NCBI GenBank assembly: GCA_025526915.1
Contig: JAHLKH010000144.1
Span: 1-64,000 of the forward strand
Origin: Entophlyctis helioformis
Taxonomy: Eukaryota; Chytridiomycota; Chytridiomycetes; Chytridiales; Chytriomycetaceae
Length of the DNA stretch: 64,000 nucleotides
Direction of reading: 5' to 3'
Of the stretch, positions 54,482-64,000 are shown in pieces. The notes under the pieces were generated by a model that ran no database searches, was not told the DNA's origin, and saw only the letters and a program-made list of their open reading frames with translations. Every line of letters begins with the position of its first letter. Position 1 is the first letter of the stretch. A program made the translations under genes and the position numbers.

Positions 54482-57349
54482 CAAGTGCTCTCACGGCACA
54501 TCGCACAGCATACATCACTTACACTCGCGTTGTGCCAGAAGGAAACCTGCGGTGCTGCAGGCCTGACCTTTGCCTGTTGGTCTTCGCGGCCTTCTTTGCC
54601 TCAGTATCTACAGCTTCCGTTTCGCTCTTCTTTTTGAGCTTGGCGAGCATGGCTGGCGTGAGAGGGCGTGGTGCCTGCAGAGGTTGGATGGCAACATGAG
54701 CAATGCATTCCGAGTGCACAAAATACATATGCAAGCATCAATGGTACATCAGAACTAACCGTCGTCTGGGTGTCTGCAGCTCGATTGAGAGAAAAGACAA
54801 CCCGCTGTGCTTGTCCAGGCCAACAGTTGGTAGATGACCATTTACGCTTGGGCGGCGTTGGCGGTTGAAGCCCCTGTCAATTGGAAAAATGAGCGACTGC
54901 ACCAAGTCATCACATGCACACACGGCCAGTGTAGACAGAGACGCACCGATGCCTGCTCGATGATCGACTTTAGCAGAGCAATAGCCTCGGTTCGCTGCTC
55001 GACAAGTGTCACTGGTTGGCCCTTCGTTTGAGCTTTCAGGTCTTTCAGCTGTTTTATGGCCCTGTCGCGGATTTCGGCAAAGGTCTTTGAGGAAACGCGG
55101 CGGGTGTTGATCTTGCCTTGATACTTGGGTTTCTGCTTGTTTTTCTGCGTTTCTGGTACTAAAGTAGCACATTCGACAAAGGCAGCACTGTGAGTGGATG
55201 GTGTCAAGTCATTCTGATGCAAGCAGCACGTACTTGGAGTTGATGAATGCTCAAAGGGTACGCATGGAGGATACACAATCTTGTTCAGCTGGTTCTGCAT
55301 CACCAAAGCGACAGTCTGTTCGATGGACAGTGGATTGGGTTAGACACTTCAAGGCAAGAAATGCACATGAGTCCAAGTCATGCAGAAACTTACGGTTGCA
55401 TGCTGAATGGCCCAAGCTGGTTTGTTGAGCAACGTGCGCGCTTCCCGTACAGGAGGCTTCTTGCAGGCAAGCGCTACAAGTCGCGCGCTTGCCGCCCGGC
55501 TGATCCTCGCCAGAATGTCGCGGCCCGCGACTCCGCCATGATTGCCAGAGAGACGGCCCGCCGCGTGCTTGATAATGCAGTCAAATGCGATCGGGCAGCC
55601 GTTGACCTGCTCAAACGCGGTGTCCATTTGCTCGCTGCTGACAATGGTCTCGAGGTGCCGGTTGATGTCGCTCTGCGTCAGATGCACGACGTTGGAGTCT
55701 GGGTGTCGTTCTTGCCAGTTGGAGTGGGTCAGGAGGCAGCCGTCATGTCGCTGGCAACTGCATCACGATCCAAAAGTTGCATCAAGGACAGGAGAACAGA
55801 GTCAGCAATGCGAGAACCTGCAGAGATCGCATGCATGAGTACCTTGGTTGAGCTGCGGCGGTCTTGACGGCAGCCTTGCCGCTGTCATTCCATGTGGTGA
55901 TAGATGGTCAGTACAGTGCTCTGCATGCAAATGCATCAACAGTGCCGCGTGCTTGACCGATCGCGCAATGACTTGCCTCTGCCCTTGCGCATGCGAGATT
56001 GACCGCTGCTTCTGCTTGGGGCTTTGAACGCCGCAGCGGAAGCTCCTGACTCGTCGAGGTAAACAAAACGTCAAAGGCGTTGAGAAATGCCTTGGCGAGG
56101 TCCTCGCCTCCGATTGGCAACAAGTCCTTGACGTACGCGTCCCTGAGGCCCGTCAGGAAGTCGTCGGAAAACTTGCGGTTGCGGAGGCGATCACGGAAGC
56201 CGGCCAGATCCGTGTTTTCCTTGCTTATCACGCCATCAACGTACTCGTTAATGAACTTGGCACCAAAACCAATGCCTGCAAGATGATGTGAGTGGCAACG
56301 CATGTTAGTCGGCATCGCAGCATGGATGACAATACAGAGCATGAAGCCAGGAATCGCACGCACCACGCCCGTAGCAATCGAAAAAGTCATTCTTGGCGAA
56401 TGCAGCTAGAGTTCGGCAAGAGCCATCGAACTCGTACACTCCCATGGCTGACGCAGTGGACGGGATACCTGCATGGTTATAAGACCGGATCTCGCTGTCA
56501 CGTCCCTTGCGCATGCTCATCGTGATGACAGGGCAGCGGCCGTCGCAGTGCATCACCAAGTCCGAGTCGTTGGCGATAACCACCATTGGTGTGTCGCTGT
56601 TGCAAGATGAAGACTGTTAGCCGTCAATCAAAACATACAGTTGCGATGGCGGTCAATACCTTGGATTTCTTGCATACTCGGCTGCGCACCGGGCGATGCA
56701 AACGTCCGCCTCGTGGTCACACCAATGAGCCGTATGCTGTGGCTTGGTCTCGAGGATCTCCGCGATCGCCTCGTAAATACGCTGCTTGTCGTCGTGCGTG
56801 AGCGTGAACGAACGTCGCAGCGCCTGTCTGTCTTTCCTGGATCATTGATGGTTAGTTAGAATCGCCTCGATGTGGCATGAAGAAGTGGACGCACCTGGTC
56901 AAGTGTTTCGATCTCTTGCACTTGCCGCGTTTGCGAATGCACCGCAGAACAGTGGCCACCCCATTCAGGACCTTAACGGCACGGTGCCTGTGCTCGATCT
57001 TAAGCCCAGAGTCGCCGTGCTGACCGTCAACATGAAAGACGTATGTGTGCTTGTCGCCGAACTTGCCAATGAACGACTCGAGTACTGGCTTGAGGACTGA
57101 CTTTCGTTCGGCCATGGATGGTTGTAGATCAGGCCTTCCTTGCCCGATAAAGTACGCAAAGAAGACGCTCATCACATCGACGTGGACGATGCCGCAAGTG
57201 CTGGGTGTGGCCGTGTTGGTGTCGCTCGGATCTCGTGGCGGTTGTGCATTGTCCAACACAAATGTCAACGCCGAGGACCAAGGCACGTCCTTGTGTACGA
57301 CGACGGCCTTTGCCTTCCTGGAATGTGCAGACTGGCCGATGATGCCCAT
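54482..57349 (-). CDS. FEN1/XPG-like nuclease, apparently the N-terminal part of the Fanzor gene
   Basis: Starts MGIIGQSAHSRK like FEN1's MGI. The metal-ligand pattern of the family is present in order: VHVDVMSVFFAYF (Asp), YVFHVDGQ (Asp), DHEADVCIARCAAEYA (acidic pair), VVIANDSDLVMHCDG (Asp pair) and KNDFFDCYGRGIGFGAKFI (Asp and GIG helix-hairpin). Exon 1 56895-57349 and exon 2 from 56836; at least eight exons splice in phase, including TVALVMQNQLNKIVYPP and GLQPPTPPKRKWSSTN. A splice at CGA GT|A continues the same frame into the Fanzor region. FEN-type enzymes cut DNA flaps. Two separate genes remain possible. No recognisable PCNA-binding tail. Confidence 0.65.
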
Positions 57350-57351
57350 GT

Positions 57352-57420
57352 TGTGCGTGTGTGCGTGTGCGGTTGCTGATCGTGCGTGCGTGCGTGTATG
57401 CGCAGTTGCTGATCGTGCGT

Positions 57421-57463
<43 letters not shown>

Positions 57464-57470
57464 GTTGCTG
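57352..57470. repeat. GT/GTGC-rich microsatellite
   Basis: GTGCGTGC and (GT)n runs with two copies of GCGGTTGCTGATCGTGCGTG, just upstream of the FEN-like start codon. Confidence 0.85.
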
Positions 57471-58248
57471 ATCGTGCGTGCGCGGCTGCTGAAAGCTCAA
57501 TCAGACAGTTGCAGAGTGTCGCGGAAAGCTCGAAATCGCTTCTCCATTCCTTGAGGCGAGCAGCCCGATGGAACAATGGACAAAGGGCTCCACGCCTCGT
57601 CCTCCATGAGCATGGCCGTGGATGGCAAGCTGGGCTCGGCACAAGGCATTTGTTCCCTTTGGCCGAGCACAATGATTGGACGCCACTGGTCGCCAAATTT
57701 AATATCATTTTCATTGTTCTTGGCCAGTCACTCTGAGCAGCGAACAGATGGCATTGATGCGGATCGTCTCTGCTTTGAGGCTGGCTTACAGCCCATCTTG
57801 AAGGGTATGGCTTGATGGCCACTGGGCAGCATATCAAGGGCCATCCTGCTTGTGGCAGTCTCGACTGGTGACAGCCGGCATTCTTCTGCAGAGACAACCG
57901 CGTCACAGCAGACCTTGACGTCTTGGTTGATGCTGGAGTGCGATGGCGCGCAAATGGCGCACGCGTCGGTAGAAGCGCCACCCCTCTTGAAACAGGCAGT
58001 GATCTAAGGGTTGGTGGCACCCAGAGCGCCACGCCCATTGTCAAGTTGAAGTGGCTTCTGAGATCATCAACCCAGATCGCCTCGATTCCACGATGCTCAT
58101 AGGTTGAATCTGCAACCAAAGGCTTGCTTGATGCTCAACGGCGGTTGGATGCTGGCATGGCAGCCACAGCACTGGTTGCCCATCCAGCCTTGTTCATAGG
58201 GTCCATGCCGCAGTTGGAATCACCAAGTGCACATGGAATTGCTAGATC

Positions 58249-58608
58249 TCATCCGTGTGAATTCCTCCAACCTGATGCCCAGCCCTCCTTTGTGCTCTGA
58301 GCAGTACTGAGATGCGCCATATCGCTATCTGGCTCTTTGGAACAGAGATTGCCAACCAACGCCATGACAATCCTCCAATCTTTGACCGAGTAGTCATCCC
58401 AGATCTCACAAATGTGTCGCACTTTCTTGTGATGATGGTGCAAGGCGAGTTTCTCCTTGGGCTCAGTGTCTTCATTGCCGACTTTGGATGCTGTTGACTT
58501 CAGTCGCCAGCAGGTCTGGGACGACTTGTTCTTTGCAGCCTGCAGTCGATCAGCCCTTTGTTGTTGACCGAGACTGTGCATGCTGCTCGTCATTGCATTC
58601 GCGGGCAT
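58249..58608 (-). CDS. Hypothetical reading frame
   Basis: About 119 codons with balanced composition (KVRHICEIWDDYSVKDWRIV, MALVGNLCSKEPDSDM), a Lys/Glu-rich start and no low-complexity run. No family recognised. It is oriented with the Fanzor gene and might be an exon of that element or an orphan gene. Confidence 0.3.
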   Translation of the reverse strand: MPANAMTSSMHSLGQQQRADRLQAAKNKSSQTCWRLKSTASKVGNEDTEPKEKLALHHHHKKVRHICEIWDDYSVKDWRIVMALVGNLCSKEPDSDMAHLSTAQSTKEGWASGWRNSHG

Positions 58609-58777
58609 GCTGACAAGTCAGGTGGGTATGGCTGTTGGCTGTGGATGACGGGGTGCGACGGCATCGTGCCTTGAATGCAAGACTTGTTGATTATCTGCGC
58701 TGCTGGCTGTTGCAAAGACACTCGTCGCTGCGACCTTGCTGTCTACACAAAGGCAGCCAGGACAGAGGTTGACATGA

Positions 58778-59242
58778 GTGAGCAGAATTGCTGCAGGCAT
58801 TCTGTGTGTATCGCCTCGACAGTTCTCAAAGTCAGACCAATCCAAGCGCGAGGCCTTACAGCAGCTCACGATACGCGGCAGCTCACATACGCCGAGTGAT
58901 CCATCCATGTCCTCGTTGGTGAGCTCGTCTGCCTCTTGTGCGATGGCTGTCAACAGTTGCGACTCTGTTGACACTGTGTGCCTTGACAATCTCGACGACG
59001 ACAAGGACCTTGCGGACGAGCATGGACAGCCAGCCGTTGCTGTAGCTGCCACGCCAACAGCCAGCCGCCAAAGAGCACCAAGCAAGCGGAAGAGAGCAGC
59101 AGCAGATGCCAGTGCGTCTGTGTCGGCTGTGACGTCGCCGTTCGGACATTGCAGCAGGCAGCCCCAGCAGCACGCACAAGTGCGCCGCCTGGACGCAGAG
59201 GGCAACAGCTGCAACAGGCAGTCGCACGAGAGTTCTTCGTGA
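58778..59242 (+). CDS. Hypothetical acidic/NLS-like reading frame
   Basis: The frame contains MSSLVSSSASCAMAVNSCDS, an acidic stretch DNLDDDKDLADEHG and a basic RAPSKRKRAAADAS that resembles a nuclear localisation signal. No domain recognised; the region could equally be noncoding. Confidence 0.25.
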   Translation: MSRIAAGILCVSPRQFSKSDQSKREALQQLTIRGSSHTPSDPSMSSLVSSSASCAMAVNSCDSVDTVCLDNLDDDKDLADEHGQPAVAVAATPTASRQRAPSKRKRAAADASASVSAVTSPFGHCSRQPQQHAQVRRLDAEGNSCNRQSHESSS

Positions 59243-59500
59243 CGCTACCAACACGCAACCAACTGCTGCCCCTTGGACAGGCTCAGCAGCCCACAAGCCA
59301 GCGCCAAAGCGACCACGACTTGAGAAGGCATCGGCTGCAGACCGCTCAGAGTGACTGGGAATTCGGACAAGAATATGAAATTGGATTCAAAAAGATTGGA
59401 AATTGGATGCCAAATTGAACAAAATTCGAGGCAAACCAGCCGGCCAATCAGGTGCCGGCGCAAGGTTTTCTATGGGAACGAAATCAATTACCCCCTCTCT

Positions 59501-60945
59501 TCATTGCTCAACCACTGCCGTCGTGGCTCCGGCCGCAGATGCAGATGCTGGAGTTGCGTCAGAGAACCCACTGCTTGCAGAACTGCTGACCGACTTGGCG
59601 CTGCTGCTGCGCGCACGGTCTGACACGACTGTGACTACGATCGTCTGCCCACACAGATGGACACACCCAAGAGCGAAGCTGATCTGGCGCAGAGCAGACT
59701 GGTTTATCAGCTTGGCCTGTGGACTCGCAGTCGAAGGCAGAAGCGAGACGACGAATGCTGTGGTGGCGAGAATGTACACGACACAAAGTGCAAGCAGCAG
59801 AATGTCAATGTCGACCAGGATGTAGCGGCTGTCTGCACTGTTTTGGAGCATCGACGCGAGCATGTCGGGCAGCATGCTGGTGCGACGTGGGTCTGCATTC
59901 CGAACGATACTCTTGGCAGTGCTGATGGCATGCTGCTGGCTTTCCGGCATGACAGACACGCGGTTGGTGCTGTAGCGGCTGATGCCAAGGCCGTGCCGCT
60001 TGGGCATCACAGGCAATGGCCTAGGTGCCGCTCCAGGTGCTGCCGCTGGTGCTTCCAGTGCTGCTCCAGACGGTGGCATGGGCAGTGTCGATGGCGTGTT
60101 GGCGGGGGTGGCAGAATCCTGGCTCAGGATCTCTAATGAGTCGGACTTTTTGGTCCCCAAGACGGCTGCAGGCTGGGTATCTCTGTGAACGCTCTTTGCC
60201 TTTGCTGTTCTGAACGACGGTCTGCGCAGCCGCATGATCTTCCTCATGTGTTTGCGTACATGGTACAGAATGTAGAGGTTGCCAATGATGCACACTTGGC
60301 CAATGATGGCTGAGAAAACGCTAGGCCCATACGCGATAACCTGTACAGATTATGATGCGGACACACACCGAATCGCGGTCAATGGTAGGTTTGGATGTGA
60401 CTGCAGCCAGTGCAACGGTCACCGACCGTATCCAGCCCTGATGTTCCTTGACCGTTCTCGCGCGGCGAAAAGACGATGCCTTCCATGTAGCTCGCGCCAA
60501 ACGTGGCAAGGTTGAGGACGACTATGGCAACGAAGAAGCTTCTGCGCCGCCTTGGTACCAGAAACGAGTTGAGGGCCAGACCGACCGAGAACATGATCCC
60601 AATCTCAACCTCGACTAGCGCCAGTGCGAGGGCGGTCAGCCCAAACGTGTAGTTTCTGGCTATCAGGAACACGTATGTTGTGCTTGTGTCCGTGTACACA
60701 AAGGCGGCTTCTGAAACCTGCAGCAGAGCGGACACAAAGTTTGAAATGAAGAGACCAGCGAGCATGGCTGTCCATGTTGAGCGGCGAGCGCGAATGGCAA
60801 AGTAGGCTGAGCCTGCGATGGCCACGCCAAACGAGATGATGGTTGCGACGAGGCCCAGTATGGCGATCGGGCTGGAGCTGACGAGATGTGGCGGAATTCG
60901 AAGCATTGCGATGTCGGCCAAGATTAATTGGTATTGACACGGCAT
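59501..60945 (-). CDS. Seven-transmembrane protein, unknown receptor-like
   Basis: Two exons joined at GLDT|VIAYGPSV (intron about 60331-60421). Seven hydrophobic helices: IAILGLVATIISFGVAIAGS, AMLAGLFISNFVSALLQV, FGLTALALALVEVEIGIMFS, FVAIVVLNLATFGASYM, VFSAIIGQVCIIGNLYILYH, ILLLALCVVYILATTAFVVS and ISFALGCVHLCGQTIVVTVV. A long, Ser/Pro/Ala-rich third cytoplasmic loop of about 150 residues lies between helices 5 and 6. The topology fits a G-protein-coupled receptor, but no known class motif (DRY, NPxxY) is seen. The start at 60945 (MPCQYQLILA) is tentative; MLRIPPHLV about 40 bp further is an alternative. Tandem with the KIAA0930 gene. Confidence 0.65.
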
Positions 60946-61082
60946 TATCCATTGCCAATCGATGCATGGCTGACAGTCAATGGCAGCATTCCATTGTTCT
61001 GTTCGGCAAGCTGACGTTGATAAAGACGCTGGTAGACGTCGGGACAGACCGAAAGGTGTATTTGGAATATGTATTGTGCATT

Positions 61083-63366
61083 TCAAGATGCGGCCGCGTT
61101 GCTTCCTTGGGCAGAAGACGGTGGCGGCGGAAGATCAGGGCGGGTCATAGCCGCATACTCGAGCAGATCTCCCGTGATCGACTGCCAAGGCACATTGACG
61201 TATGTCATGGAGCATTGCAGGCTGTCTGGCTTGCGCAGGTAATTTGCCGCTAATCGGTCAGCACCTAGGCCGCTGCTGCCAATGCCACCGTTCCCAAGAC
61301 CGCCACCACTGCTGCCACCACTGCTGCTGCCTCCGCCGCCGCCTAAAATCTGTGTTCGTACCGCGCTGCTGAGCATACGCAGGCGATCAGAGAATGACAT
61401 GCTTGCCTCGCCCGAGGATGGTGATTGGGGTCCCGAGTCGGCACCGTCGTTGAGAGAGCGGTTACTGCCTGCTGTCGATCCAGGCTTTCCAGTGCCGGAC
61501 GCAGTCGAGGCGTTGACTGCCGCCTCGTGGTCGACGATAGCAACCTGACACTGGCCCTTGCCGTGCGGGCCGCGCATCATAATGTACTCGGTCCGAAGCG
61601 GCGTGCGCATTGGATCGCCAGGCTGGCCAGAGTCGCCGCCGGATGCCTGGAATTGCTGGCGCGCCATCTTGGACCACGGGCTCCTGTGCTGGTTTTGCGC
61701 GGCAATGCCTTTCTGCTGGTAGATGTCCAGAAGCGAGGAATAGGGCACTGCACCTTGGAAGAGCACGACTTTGGCATGGCCGGCTGGAAGCGGAAACGGG
61801 GTGTTGTCCTGGTCGAGGGAGATGGCGGCAACAGCATCGGTTGCAGATGCATACGAGGCAGAGGTCTGGTCGTCTGGAATGGTGACGGACAGCTCGACGC
61901 AAAGGTATTCGCGGTCGCGGATGGGCAGATGCAAGTCCTTTGATTCAAAGTCGTTGACGGTGTAGTAGACAAGGGGATATGAGCATTCGTTCATAAAGGC
62001 GTCCTTGACGTCCATGCGAGACTTGTAAGGAGCAGCATATACACGCTTGGTAACGCGGCGCTTTGCAATCATGCGTGTCTTTGAGGACGGCTTCTTTGTT
62101 GATGTTGACGATGGCCCAGCGGAGGGTTGGGCGGCGGGCAGGGTCGACTGCGCCGAGGCCGGCCCGGCAGTGGGTGCTTGTGCCGATGCAGACGATGCTG
62201 TTGCACCTAAAGGATCCTCGGAAGACAGACGCAGGAGAGAGGATTTCGCCTGGTGGCTGTCGCCGGTGGTTGGCTCTGGGGCTGTGATGGGCAGATGCTC
62301 CTGCAGCTGCTGACCGTGGGGGAGAGCGTCGCTGGCGAGATCGGCTTTGGAGGGCGAGTTGGAGGGTGGAGACGAGTGCGTTGCAGAGGCTGGCGCAAGG
62401 GAGGAGGATGCCATCTGGACCGTGTCTGGCGAGTCTGTCGGCGGCAGCTGCTGCACGACGGACTCACGCGGCGTGAGAGCTGGCGGGAACGAGGACGGTG
62501 CAAGCGAAGACGTGGGGGTGTCGGCAGGGCCGCGGGTGCAGATGGCGACGGTCAGCGTGCAGGGCAGCTGCGAGATCAGGTTGAGGAAGAAGGACTGCTT
62601 CCAGTCGACGACATCGGTCAGGACGGGCATGGTGTTTGGGACGCGCCGCTTGACAAAGACGGGCTCGAGGTCGTTGATGGAGCCCGTGGACGACTTGAAG
62701 GCCGAGACGTACTGGCGCACAAAGAAGAGCAGGTCGTCGTGGACGTCATGGTCCGACTTGATGAAGAACTCGACAAAGAGATCGAACCACCTGGGCGGAC
62801 GGGGATGTGCGGGGATGTGCAGGTTGTGGTGGCATGGTTGGGTGATATGATGTCAGCGACACGGTGCTTGAACAGGCAAGAGGGCACAGGGACGACATAG
62901 GCAGACAAGGCATAGGCAGGGGATGGCATGGCACAGTATGGCAAGGGATGGCGTGCCTTGGGTCCTTGGAGTCCAGGTCGGAGAACTCGCTGCCGAGCAG
63001 CACCCACGGGTCGGTGGTGCTGCTGCTGCCAAACGACGATGTGGACGACAAGGGGCCACCGGCAGCCTGGGCGGCGTGGGCAGCCGATCTGGCATTGGCC
63101 TGGGCCAGATGGGCGTGCGGGCTCAGGCTGCTGGCGCCGGGCCCGGCGGACGTGGGCCTGTGGTGCGTGCCCGTGCCCGTGCCAGACGACGAGGGAAAGG
63201 GCAGCGTGGGGCCGTGCAGGTTCTCGTCCAGCAGGCGCTGCAGCAACTTGACGAGCGGGATGGACATGCCGACGTCGCCCGGTCCGTCGGCAACTTGCTC
63301 GAAAAATGGCCACCAGACTCGCGGCCCTGGCGCGGTCCTTTGCCACTCACGCAACTTCTGCTGCAT
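61083..63366 (-). CDS. KIAA0930: KIAA0930 (DUF2045) family protein
   Basis: Matches human KIAA0930 block by block: DWKQSFFLNLISQLPCTLTV with AICTRG (human DWEESVCLNLILQKL, AVCTRA), RVYAAPYKSRMD (VFASPSKHPMD), CVELSVTIPDD, KVVLFQGAVPYSSLLDIYQQ (VIFQGSIRYEALKKVYDNR), YIMMRGPHGKGQCQVAIV (FVRMKGPQGKGHAEMAV) and CSMTYVNVPWQSITGDLLEY (AHLTYVTLPLHRILTDILE). It adds long Ser/Pro-rich insertions. Exon 1 starts MQQKLREWQ at 63366; the last exon begins at 62790 with WFDLFVEFFIKSDHDVHDDL; the donor between them is not resolved. Function unknown. Its start lies 11 bp from that of the divergent 6PGDH gene. Confidence 0.88.
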
Positions 63367-63377
63367 CGTCGCTCAAC

Positions 63378-64000
63378 ATGTCGTACGTGGCTGCGTCTGC
63401 TGCTGCGTCTGCTGCTGCGTCTGCTGCTGCCTGTGCTGCCTGTGCTGCGGCGGCATTCGTGGCCGCCCTGCACTCGCTGCGAGACTGACGCCCGTTCCCC
63501 TGCTCGTGCATCCACCGCCCGCTGCCCGCTGCCCGCTGCCCGTCGTGCCGCCCGCCGTGCCGCCCAGTGCTGATATCGGTCTCATTGGTCTGGCCGTCAT
63601 GGTGCGTGTCTCTTGCTGCTGTCTCTCGCTGCTGCCTTGCTGCTGTCTCACGGCACACTCTGCTGCTGCTGCTGCTGCTGGCTGCTGCTGCTGCTGCTGC
63701 TGCTGGCTGGCTAACATGCCGCATTCCCCTCTGCACACGCACCCACACACGCACCCACACACGCACACGCTCCCACCGCCACCAGGGCCAGAACCTGATC
63801 CTCAACATGAACGACCACGGGTACACGGTGCGTGTGCCTCCTGGCCTGTCTGCCTGTCTGCTTGTCTCGCCTGCCTCTGGCGCTTGCCACCTCTGCCGCT
63901 GTCTCGCCTGCCGCCCGCAAGCAGCAGCGCTCTGACCCGTCCGTCCCGCCCTCGCTTGCCGTGTCCTGCTACGCATGCCCTCTCGCTCCCCTCGCTTCCT
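63378..64000 (+). CDS. GND1: 6-phosphogluconate dehydrogenase, 5' part
   Basis: Oxidative pentose-phosphate enzyme making NADPH and ribulose 5-phosphate. Exon 1 63378-63382 (ATGTC), intron 63383-63567, exon 2 63568-63601, intron 63602-63785, exon 3 63786-63827, and a further intron opens at 63828 and is not closed before the window ends. The spliced product MSADIGLIGLAVMGQNLILN then MNDHGYT matches yeast Gnd1 (MSADFGLIGLAVMGQNLILN) with the Rossmann fold GLAVMG. An upstream in-frame ATG at 63306 would add MATRLAALARSFATHATSAA, an Arg/Ala/Ser leader of mitochondrial type, but that stretch overlaps KIAA0930 exon 1 on the other strand. Confidence 0.9.

Larger units (their letters stand above)
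50841..57349 (-). mobile_element. Fanzor element, copy 2 (internally deleted)
   Basis: Inverted relative of the 1-3773 element. The right end at 50841 matches copy 1 to the base. Copy 1 begins at the point equivalent to 53409, so homology can only be tested that far; the extension to 57349 follows the continuous coding frame of the gene. The left end is not recognised. A 1,150-bp segment present in copy 1 (1630-2779) is missing at 51846. Confidence 0.6.
57500..59500. other. Unresolved region upstream of the FEN-like gene
   Basis: No recognised family. Two frames look more protein-like than the rest and are listed separately (58249-58608 minus, 58778-59242 plus). An A/T-richer patch lies at about 59355-59420. 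The left end of Fanzor copy 2 may be here but no counterpart of the right-end hairpin is seen. Confidence 0.4.

Noticed and set aside
54482..57349. Host FEN1 or EXO1 gene
   Set aside because: Catalytic positions fit, but spacing is unusual, the canonical FEN1 sequences and PCNA-binding tail are absent, and the frame runs into the Fanzor region.
62923..63573. + strand frame of 216 codons over KIAA0930 exon 1
   Set aside because: Antisense to a conserved gene, Gly/Arg-rich, no domain; the 6PGDH exons use another phase.

Overview
The window is nuclear DNA of a eukaryote, most likely a zoosporic (chytrid-type) fungus. It is GC-rich and gene-dense. Introns are short, with GTRNGT donors and CTAAC or TACTAAC branch sites, and the code is standard. 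The proteins read like fungal PRP16, DHH1, RVB1, RRP6, PRP18, BUD31 and 6-phosphogluconate dehydrogenase. Alongside them are genes that yeasts lack but flagellated fungi and animals keep: a TOGARAM/crescerin-type ciliary TOG protein, a TRAF7-like RING/WD40 protein, a KIAA0930 (DUF2045) protein, STEEP1, neuferricin and a probable augmin HAUS1 subunit. The species cannot be fixed from sequence alone.

Layout. 1-3773: 3' part of a Fanzor (eukaryotic TnpB-like) element, copy 1. 3775-39433: a compact block of housekeeping genes, PRP16(-), DUF218 protein(+), DHH1(+), TRAF7-like(-), RVB1(+), STEEP1(-), RRP6(+), TOGARAM-like(+), PRP18(-), BUD31(+), neuferricin(+), LRR protein(-), HAUS1-like(+), SCYL1(+). 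39434-47094: a gene-poor stretch rich in simple repeats, with a duplicated fragment of the neighbouring NSUN2 gene and one Lys/Ala/Pro/Val-rich reading frame. 47095-50787: NSUN2 tRNA methyltransferase(-). 50841-57349: second Fanzor element on the other strand. 57350-59500: unresolved sequence. 59501-64000: a seven-transmembrane protein(-), a KIAA0930 protein(-), and the 5' end of 6-phosphogluconate dehydrogenase(+).

The most unusual content is the Fanzor pair. Both copies keep the TnpB-type zinc ribbon and terminal RuvC motif, carry spliceosomal introns, have a long Lys/Ala-rich repeat domain, and share a nearly identical noncoding 3' tail of about 240 bp with hairpins (candidate omega-RNA and right element end). 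Copy 2 can be followed upstream, exon by exon and in phase except at two apparent one-base slips, into a FEN1/XPG-like nuclease domain. The element may therefore encode a FEN-like nuclease fused to a TnpB-like nuclease. Copy 2 has lost about 1,150 bp containing the RuvC-I exon, so it is a deletion derivative. Several one-base frame slips occur, but slips also appear in the host genes BUD31 and NSUN2. Some are therefore probably assembly errors rather than gene decay.

Functional groupings: three spliceosome factors (PRP16, PRP18, BUD31) lie in the window, and PRP18 and BUD31 share a divergent promoter with twin CACGTG boxes. RNA turnover is represented by DHH1 and RRP6, and microtubule or cilium biology by the TOGARAM-like and HAUS1-like proteins. 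Exon boundaries are read by eye; those not explicitly stated are approximate.
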